This document shows positions 56,476 through 64,000 of a stretch of 64,000 nucleotides of DNA, piece by piece. The translations under genes were made by a program, and so were the position numbers. How positions within the stretch are numbered: position 1 is the first letter of the stretch; each line of letters begins with the position of its first letter. The stretch is from positions 446,511-510,510 of the forward strand of contig NW_012236512.1 in NCBI RefSeq assembly GCF_000787575.1, in the 5' to 3' direction. The notes under the pieces were generated by a model. The model did not search any database and was not told the origin of the DNA. It was given only the letters and a program-made list of their open reading frames with translations. The stretch is from Acytostelium subglobosum LB1. Its lineage: Eukaryota; Evosea; Eumycetozoa; Acytosteliales; Acytosteliaceae.

Positions 56476-59470
56476 TTACTTGGCGGTCGTTGGTGTGGCC
56501 GCTGCAGGAGCAGGTGGCTTCTTGATTGGCATGCACAGCTCTTGATTCATGTCCAATACCCATTCCTTTGATTCCAGATAGCTGATCAATGCTGGTTTGT
56601 TTTCATCAAACAATAATTGCTTCTCCAGGAAACTGAATCGAATATGTGGCTTGTACGATTTGACCATTGCAGCCAAGATGTTGTCTCGAACTCGAGTCGA
56701 CAATAGCTTGTCCAGGAAGTACCTCTGATGATTGTATGATTTGCAGTATAGTCGTTGGAACTGCATGTAGTTGCCATTCAAAACGGCGCATGATACCTTG
56801 AATGAATGATGTACAATCTCATTGCTCAATATCTCTGGATCAATCTCCGAGAGCAATGGATGTAAGTCTATATGGATGGGGATGGTGTTAGTTTGGCTGT
56901 CTTCCATTGATTGAATGTATTCCATACCTTCTTGGTTATATAACAATGTGAATAGTATATCATATGAGATGAACTCATACTTGAACTTGCTGTCCAATGA
57001 AGTGGGGCCGCTGTACAGCTCCTTAATCTGTGTAATACATTGTCCAAACTCTTGGAAGTCATTCTAAGTATGAGTAGGGTAGGATCAATGTCAGTAAGGA
57101 GGGTCAGACCAATCAATCAATTGGACACACTTACATTCTCAAGTGAGATGATTGCATTGCTCTCATAGACTTCGAGTGTAAAGGCATTCCTGATGTGTTG
57201 CACGACAAGGTCTTGTCTGATGGACTTGAGCTGGTCGACAGTATAATCATAGTTCTTATTCATCTTATACTTCCTTATAAGCAATGGGAACCACTTCTCC
57301 AGTATTGATTGTGGTCTTATCTTGGATGCCTCAGGTTTCTAGGATGGATTGGTTAGTGAGCGAGAGTATGTGGCGCGGCTAGGTAAGGGGTACATACCGT
57401 TGTCAACCTTAGGTACTTCTTCTCGTACTCACTACATGTTCCAACGATTGGCTCATCTTGACCAGATGATTGTGCACTATTGTTGTTGTTGTTATTGTTG
57501 TTGGGTGTTACAGGTTGTGGCATGTCGTTGCCCTTTGATGGCGTGGTGACACCTCCGCCTCTACCGCCACGTGATGGTGATGGTGATGATGATGATGTCT
57601 GTGGCTCGAGATACTTTGATGGTGTAGTCGATTGTTGTTGTTGCTGTTGTTGTTGATCTGGTCGCCTAAACTTCATTGGACTATTGTTATTACTAGTACT
57701 CCTGGATCCATCATTCTTGATTGTCACTTGGAAGTTGGTTGGCGTAGGTGAGCTATAGGGAGTGAGGTCATTGATGTCACGGCGTCGATTGGGTGGCGTG
57801 GATTGTACCTCCCTGCGATCGACATTGACCACTCTTGTGACTGGTGAGTGCAATACACTCTCCTTCTCCGCTTGCAATCGATCCTTTAACTTCTGTTGCC
57901 TTATATACTCCTCTCTCTGCTTGATCTTTGATTCAGCCGAGTCCCAACCCATCCTTGACTTCTGGCTGTCCTTATCCTCTTCAACCTTTGGTCGTGCTAC
58001 AGGCACAACTTGTTCCTCCTCCTCCCCTTGGTCATCATACTCCTCCTCATCATACTCTTCCTCTTCGTCGTACACCTCCTCTTCTTCTTCCTCTTGGTGA
58101 TGTCTCTGGTTTCCATGTGTGTCGCGCTGGTGCTGACGTTGCTGCTGAGGTTGCTGCTGATGTTGAGCGTTTCTGGAGGGCGACGTACCCTGCTCCTTGG
58201 CCTTCTCTTGATTGATTAGATCGCGTAGATCACCTTTGTACTTGAGGGGTGACTCATGTTCCTCTTGCTCTTCTCTCTGGCGATGTGTGGGTCGATGTGG
58301 AGATGGTGTGTGTTGCTGGCCAGCGCCATGTCCATGCAGCCTTTCCTTCTCCTGATTGATCAGATCGCGTAGATCACCCTTGTACTTGAGAGGTGATTCA
58401 TGCTCCTCAACATCATCCAGAAGTGCAGATCGAAAGTGTTGTCCACTGCCACCCTGTCTGTTGTGATCCTCCCTGTAGGGTGATGCATGGGGCGACGGCG
58501 TATGGTGGTGATTGTGGCCGCCACGATCATTTCTGCCGCGTCTGGATGCCGACGACGGACTCGATCTATCATCCCTTGGTGACGAACGCGATGAAGAATG
58601 GCCGCCACGACCATCCCTCTGTCTCTCCTCATCTCGCAAGTCGCCAGTATGTCTGTTTGGTGAATGGTTTGATCGTCCACGATTACTATGTTGTTGATGT
58701 CTTGGCGAGGAGTTATGGTAGTCACGCTGAGGCGGGGATGAAGACATTGGAGGCTGTTGAACATGAGGTGGTTGTGGCGAGTCCAGGTCAACATATCTTC
58801 CACCGCCACCGCCCATCTGTCTGTTTGGTGATGGTGTTCCATGACCATGTCCTTGTGCTCTGTTGTCCCTTTCTCGATGTTGCTGACGTCCATGATGCTG
58901 ATCAGCATCCTGAACAAACAGCTCGACACGCTGTTCAATGACCTCTTCAACTACGACCTCATACTCGTCCTCATCAAAGTCCTCATCCTCGTCCTGACGT
59001 CTCCTATGTTGTGGATGCTGATGATGTTGATGCTGGTGCTGATGATGATGTTGTTGTTTATGTTGTTGTTGATGTCTTAGCTTCATCATCAATGATGATT
59101 GAGTGTTCTTGTTGCCAGGTGATGTACCGCGTGTCTTGCCTGCCAGTCTTGATGCTGTGGGCCGCGATGGCGAAGTTGAGGAATGCGAGTTACTTGGCAT
59201 TGGCGAGCCACCTGTGCTACCGAATGCAATCTGTGTCTTCATCGAATGATAGTTCTGTAACTCTTTAGCATAATCATCTTGTGGCTCATTGTTGTTGTTG
59301 TCATGTGTGGAGGCAGGTGATGATCTTGATGAGGAGTGATGTGCAGGTGATAAGATTATTGGATTCCTGGCATCCAGTGCGTCGGCATATGCTACATCCT
59401 CATCCTCTTCAGTGATCTCACTCCACGTCTTTGAGCCAAGTGACTCTAATGCATCAGATGGGTTCAACAT
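56476..59470 (-). CDS. SAC3/GANP-domain protein (LENG8/THP3-like)
   Basis: Read as complement(join(56476..56867, 56928..57063, 57135..57338, 57398..59470)), 934 residues. About 640 residues of His/Gln/Ser/Arg-rich, partly RS/SR-like sequence, including two near-identical copies of ESPLKYKGDLRDLINQEK (about 355-374 and 404-422), precede a SAC3/GANP/PCI domain: GTCSEYEKKYLRLT, LKSIRQDLVVQHIRNAFTLE, YEFISYDILFTLLY, YMQFQRLY. Closest layout known to me is LENG8/THP3, nuclear mRNA-processing factors. The 60-bp last intron has no stop and is a multiple of three, so its retention would also be in frame; splicing gives a better family match. The ATG at 59470 is the first in frame. Confidence 0.83.
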
Positions 59471-61081
59471 GTACCTCGATGTTTGCCTTGTTTCCTCTTT
59501 AAAGTTATGTGTTATTGTTTTGATTGATTGATCGAGAATGATTGATTCACACTCAAACACAAACACACTTTGATTGATGAAGTGATTGATCTACCAATAC
59601 TTGGAACTTCACTTCCTAGGAAGTTGGTAAGGTGACTTTATTATCTGGATAACTTTATTGGACTTCATTTATTCATATTCCAATTAGGACTTCAGTTAAT
59701 GATATATTTTCTTATGATAAACTTAACAAAATAGGATTGTATTCAAGTCGTAGATAATCAGAACGATCGCCCAAAGTGATAGACCGATACGCTTGAAAGG
59801 GTGGTTCAAAGTTTGAAGAAGTTGGTCAAGGACCCAAGCACTTCAACCAAAAAAAAGAAGTTGGGTCGCATTCATCTCAAACTATCTTTGCATCACACGA
59901 AAACTTAGAATGAATGGTTTGTGGGGCGTTGCATTTACCATGGTGCCTAATTGGGGACCATTAAGTTGTTGATGATTGGTCAGTCATAGAGAGATAGTCG
60001 ATTGATGTGTGAAGAGTAGGTTATGTTTTGTTGGGCACTTGATCCAAAGGGTTTTTTTGGAGTCAGTCAGAAGTGATACATTGAGTCCTGCCTATCTTTC
60101 CTCACTACTTTGTCATTGATTCATTGACACATCTTAATCATTATAGTATAACATACTACTACTACTACTACTTAAATACAAATACATACCAGTATTACTT
60201 AAGAGTGATTCAAAAACAACAATATTACATTACATAAATTTGTAACAATAATATTAAATTGTATTTATAGCACTTTAACCTTAGATAGTACTATTGTAAA
60301 TATCATTATCATTATCACTACACTTCTAAAACGACGACAACTCAATCACACACATTCACTCTATCACACTCACTCATATCACAACAGACCATCATCACCC
60401 CTAAAGTAGATACTCACACCTCACCATCTCACTCACACTCACACACTCTTACCAAACACAACCACACACACAATCTCACCATCTCACCTGATTGATTGAC
60501 ACGGTGTCGGCACCCGACTGATTGTAAGTGTTGGTGTCAGAGTCACAACTCACACAACAATACCACTGTCTTTGAAATATTACAATCATCCTTTCATCCA
60601 ACAACAACACTAACAACAACAAACAATATTTAGTGTTGGTATCAATCATTCATCACTTATTCGTTCATATAAACCAGCCAACTCTCTGTTTGTTTGTTGT
60701 TATTATTGATCAAACAACCACATACATCATACCAGTCAGTCAATCAGTCAGTCAGTCAGTCAGTCAGTCAGTCAGTCCATCATTCTTTCATTCACACCAG
60801 CCAGTCAGTCTGTAATATATAGATATATCCAGGGACAGATCAATTTCCATCTCTATACCATCATTACTCAATACTCATTACCATCTATCCATTCATTCTC
60901 ATTATCCGCATCCACAAATTTGTGTGTAAACTTACTTGTTGCTTAATCCACTTCCACTTCACTCCTCCTCACTCAATCAATCAATCACTTAACTCAAAAC
61001 GTATACATAGATATAGTTTACTAATTACATAATATATATTAGTTAGATATAACTTTATTATTACATTTACATTAAAAGAAA
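59471..61081. other. Long intergenic region and OSBP gene leader
   Basis: 1.6 kb with no credible ORF. 59580-60100 has mixed composition. From about 60150 it becomes AC/T-rich and purine-poor on the plus strand, with a (CAGT)n tetranucleotide run at 60735-60778, as expected for a long 5' UTR/promoter of the OSBP gene, then AT-rich sequence before the ATG. Confidence 0.65.
60735..60778. repeat. (CAGT)n microsatellite
   Basis: About ten CAGT copies, one altered to CAAT, in the presumed OSBP-gene leader. Confidence 0.85.
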
Positions 61082-62519
61082 ATGGCAACTATTGATGTTT
61101 GTAATGTTATGGCCATCAGTGATCAGTTCGCTGCCATGTCCACTACTTCCACAAACTCGCCAAAGAATGGAGCAACTCCACCACCACAAGGAAATGGCAA
61201 GCAGCTACAGACAAAAGTATTCGCACAGAATCAACGTCATCCAAATGGAGGCTGGAAATTCATTGATGAAGTAGAGCTCAAGAAACAAAGAGGGTAGGCA
61301 TCATTATGGTGTCAATCCATCAATCACGTGACATGATCATGTGATACTAACTTTGATCACGTAATACATACATATAGTGTCTGTTGGGAACTTGTAAAGA
61401 GTGTTGGAAATAGTATAATTGAGGGCAAGGAGTTGACTAGTACATGCCTGCCTATAACTTTGTTCGAGCCAAGATCATTTTTGGAGAAGTTCACTGATGT
61501 ATGGTGCTACGCACCAGACTACTTGCCAAAGGCAGCTGCCTCCAAAGACCCAGTGGAGCGCATGAAGAATGTTGTGGCCTTTGCCATCTCTGGTCTGCAC
61601 CTGACCAGCACTTTGACCAAGCCATTCAACCCACTGCTAGGCGAGACCTTCCAGTGCTACTTTAGCGATGGCACTCAAGTGTTTTGCGAGCAGACTTCGC
61701 ATCATCCACCCATCAGCAGCTGGCAGATGCAAGGTGCAGGCTTCCACTACTATGGCCAGGGTGTCTGGTCCGCTGCCTGCCGTGGCAACCTTGTAAAGGC
61801 TTACCAGAAGGGCAGCCACACTATCGACTTTGAAGACGGATCTTCAATCCACTGGGCACTGCCCGAGATCCTGATCAAGGGCATCTTCTGGGGCGATCGT
61901 ATCACAGACTTTAATGGCAAGATGGTGTTTACAGATGAGAAGAATAAGCTATGGTAAGTGATCACATGACTTGATACGATCAGCTGACACTATTAAGTGA
62001 TCAGCTGACTCGTTTTTCGATCAGCTGACAATACTGAAATTCATCCAACATCGAACTGACATGTCCCTTTTCCCAATCCAACCATCTAGTTGCGAGATAA
62101 CCTTCAATCCACATGCACTGGGCTTTGTAAAGAGTATATTCTCCAAGCAGAAGGAGCCATCAGACTACTTTGTCGGACAGATATATAGAATAGGAGGCAG
62201 TGCCACGCCCTCGAGCAAGGACAAGAAGAAGGGCGAGCAACCAGAGGTCGTCTGCGAGATTGAAGGCTCGTGGTTGACACAGTTGACCATCGACAACAAG
62301 GTCTATTGGGAGCTGAGTATGGTGCCACCAGGTGTTATCTACCACGAGTCACCACTGCCCACCGACTGCAGATACCGTGATGATCTACGTTATCTCAAGG
62401 AAGGTAACATCGAGAAGGCCAAGGAGCACAAGTCACTGATCGAGGAGAAGCAAAGAAATGAGGCCAAGATGCGCAAGGAGAGTAAGAAGGATAGGGAGAA
62501 GTCTAGCCACAAGAAGTAA
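61082..62519 (+). CDS. Oxysterol-binding protein family (short ORP)
   Basis: Read as join(61082..61293, 61378..61953, 62090..62519), 405 residues, no PH domain. Family signatures: LPITLFEPRSFLEKF, PFNPLLGETFQC, the diagnostic EQTSHHPPISS, and WALPEILIKGIFWGDR. The C-terminus is a Lys/Glu-rich helix. Such short ORPs move sterols and phosphoinositide between membranes at contact sites. Introns are GTAGGC-AG (85 bp) and GTAAGT-AG (136 bp), with frame kept. The second intron holds three copies of GATCAGCTGA(C/T). Confidence 0.93.
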
Positions 62520-63357
62520 TAATAGTATTAGTATTCATAGTTTAGTTAGGATTACTCAATAGGGAGTTGTAGTATCCAACTCCAACTGGAGTAGTCATTC
62601 AGCCATATACACTGTCACACACATATATATAATAATATAAATATATCCTGTATTTCCAAACACTTTCCAACCTTTTGTTTACCACTTCTCCGCCCATCAT
62701 CAATCAAAGTAACTGATGGTGTGTGTGGTCCATGGAGTGATGTGCCCTGGGGGACGACCCCTTCATTCTCGCTCTCACTCTACAACGACTCTTGGGAAAT
62801 CCCAAACAGCACTTGACATCGATGTCATAAAAGTAGTCGTCATCATAGAGATAATTGGTTTTATTATTACCATCCTTGGAGTTTGATGATGATGGCGATC
62901 ACCTTCAACCCACCAAAACATAACCCCTTACGACCATTGTGACACGTTTTTGATCAATTCGTTGAAGCCCTGCTTTGAAAAACATCAAGGTTATTTTTAC
63001 CATCTAGATCATGAGATACATCATCAAATTTTATAGGGCCACCGATTCGTTCACCTGTTGTACAATCACACTACATACATACAGGACACCCTTGCTTCGT
63101 TCTTACTTTCTGCAGAAGGTCAAATACCATTCATTCATTCAAACTCGATCACTCAATCAATCAAACAACTTATATATATATAATCTACACATAAGTTTGA
63201 ACGACTTCAGCGTTGTGGGACTCACTCAAACAATCACTCATATACTCACTTCTCCAACATACTCGCGAGTTCATATATATCACTTGTACCATCATTATAG
63301 TTCATCAGCAATAATAGTAGCACTCACAGCCAGTGGTAGTTGATAGATTGTTCAAAG
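62520..63357. other. Intergenic
   Basis: A 3' flank with AT-rich sequence to 62660, then mixed sequence; the plus-strand frame at 63011-63343 has no recognisable domain, and I treat it as chance. CAAT tetramers before the next gene. Confidence 0.55.
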
Positions 63358-64000
63358 ATGGATAGTGGATCACCACTTATCCTATTCCTCATCATCAAGT
63401 TGTTGGAATTGATTGGATATACATTCTCAATCATATGTCTTCCAATAACATTATATTGTAAATTAGTATTGGTAAGTAAACAATCATCCATGGCCTTTGA
63501 ATCATCAATTCAATGGTCGCGCCAACTTCCGTCAAACTTCCGCGACGGAAACACGGAAACTCGTAGTCACACATGCACTCACACTCATACAAACTCAACT
63601 CAATCAACACGAATGAATAGTTAATCGTTGCCCAAGAATCTAGCATCAAGGAATCTAAAGGCTTTCACTTGTTTATTGCATTGCCGCGATTGTTATTGGT
63701 GTTGCCATTCTTCCCATGGTCATTCTTGGCATTGTCTGGCCTTTATGGATGGTTGATCAGCCTGGCCATCAAGGACGGACGACTGTTCATCCCGTTCGTC
63801 ATTGGCCTGGGCGCATTGGCCGTCAACATCATTGGTTTCATCTTCACCTGCTACAAGTTCCCCTCGGTCAAGCCCAAGTTTGGCGCATACTTCAAACAGG
63901 TTCTGGAGGCGCTGGCCGACCTGTTCGCATTCATCGCCTTTGTCTTGTCGCTGGCAACATTCATCCGCGTACCCTTCATGATATACACAGTGTTTAGCGC
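63358..64000 (+). CDS. Multi-pass membrane protein, start only
   Basis: Read as join(63358..63471, 63652..>64000), running off the right edge. Exon 1 (MDSGSPLILFLIIKLLEL then IGYTFSIICLPITLY) is a membrane segment. Exon 2 begins ESKGFHLFIALPR and continues through several hydrophobic stretches (LLLVLPFFPWSFLALSGLYGWL, FIPFVIGLGALAVNIIGFIF, LFAFIAFVLSLATFI). The acceptor at 63651 is the one giving phase 0 and keeping the hydrophobic frame. Family not recognised. At least four TM segments in the visible part. Confidence 0.65.

Noticed and set aside
63011-63343. Plus-strand 110-codon ORF before the last gene
   Set aside because: No domain, irregular composition, and the true gene starts at 63358 in a clear TM frame.
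1-64000. tRNA genes, LTR elements, LINEs, DNA transposons or CRISPR arrays
   Set aside because: No T-loop GTTCRANYC with matching stems, no terminal repeats, reverse transcriptase or transposase motifs, and no spaced direct repeats were seen by eye.

Overview
The window is nuclear DNA of a social amoeba (Dictyostelia). The evidence is direct: three FNIP-repeat F-box proteins, a splA-type SPRY/SAM/TKL kinase, short introns (mostly 50-125 bp) that nearly all run from GTATGT or GTAAGT to AG, homopolymer-rich coding sequence (poly-N, -Q, -S, -T), and CAAT/ATTG tetramer tracts in introns and gene flanks. Base composition is less AT-rich than in D. discoideum, so a non-discoideum dictyostelid is likely. 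I cannot name the species.

Layout. 1-7040, minus strand: the N-terminal part of a giant BEACH-type protein (cut by the window edge), a syntaxin-8-like SNARE, a small one-TM ORF, and an F-box/FNIP protein. 7616-16438, plus strand: a five-exon BRCT-DUF4062-NTPase-TPR-UBA protein, a four-TM protein, and a PH-like/LRR (CARMIL-like) protein with one frame slip. 16550-21927, minus: a small mitochondrial-type protein, a Cys/His-repeat gene with two breaks, and an ELL/occludin-domain elongation factor. 22920-27845: GID4 (plus), a second FNIP protein (minus), mitochondrial prolyl-tRNA synthetase (plus). 28116-37494, minus: a DH-PH RhoGEF and splA. 39022-40707, plus: BDP1 of TFIIIB. 40843-44436, minus: a probable RNA ligase-kinase and a secreted GH25 lysozyme. 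45259-47650, plus: a scrap of the Cys/His repeat and a broken Crinkler-like NTPase/nuclease. 47715-59470: a P5B ATPase and a PPPDE-PUL protein (minus), a third FNIP protein (plus), and a SAC3/LENG8-type protein (minus). 61082-64000, plus: an oxysterol-binding protein and the start of a multi-pass membrane protein.

Most genes are ordinary eukaryotic housekeeping genes with no operon logic. Shared themes are ubiquitin-type control (GID4, three F-box/FNIP proteins, PPPDE-PUL, a UBA tail), transcription (ELL, BDP1, SAC3-like), actin and Rho signalling (RhoGEF, CARMIL-like) and endomembranes (SNARE, BEACH, P5B ATPase, OSBP). The observations most worth following are the RNA ligase fused to a polynucleotide kinase, the BRCT/DUF4062 STAND-like protein with a lysine-less P-loop, the undescribed approximately 100-residue Cys/His repeat with a dispersed relic, and the Crinkler-like fossil. 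Exon joins were read by eye from splice motifs and frame continuity. No tRNA, rRNA or intact transposon was seen.
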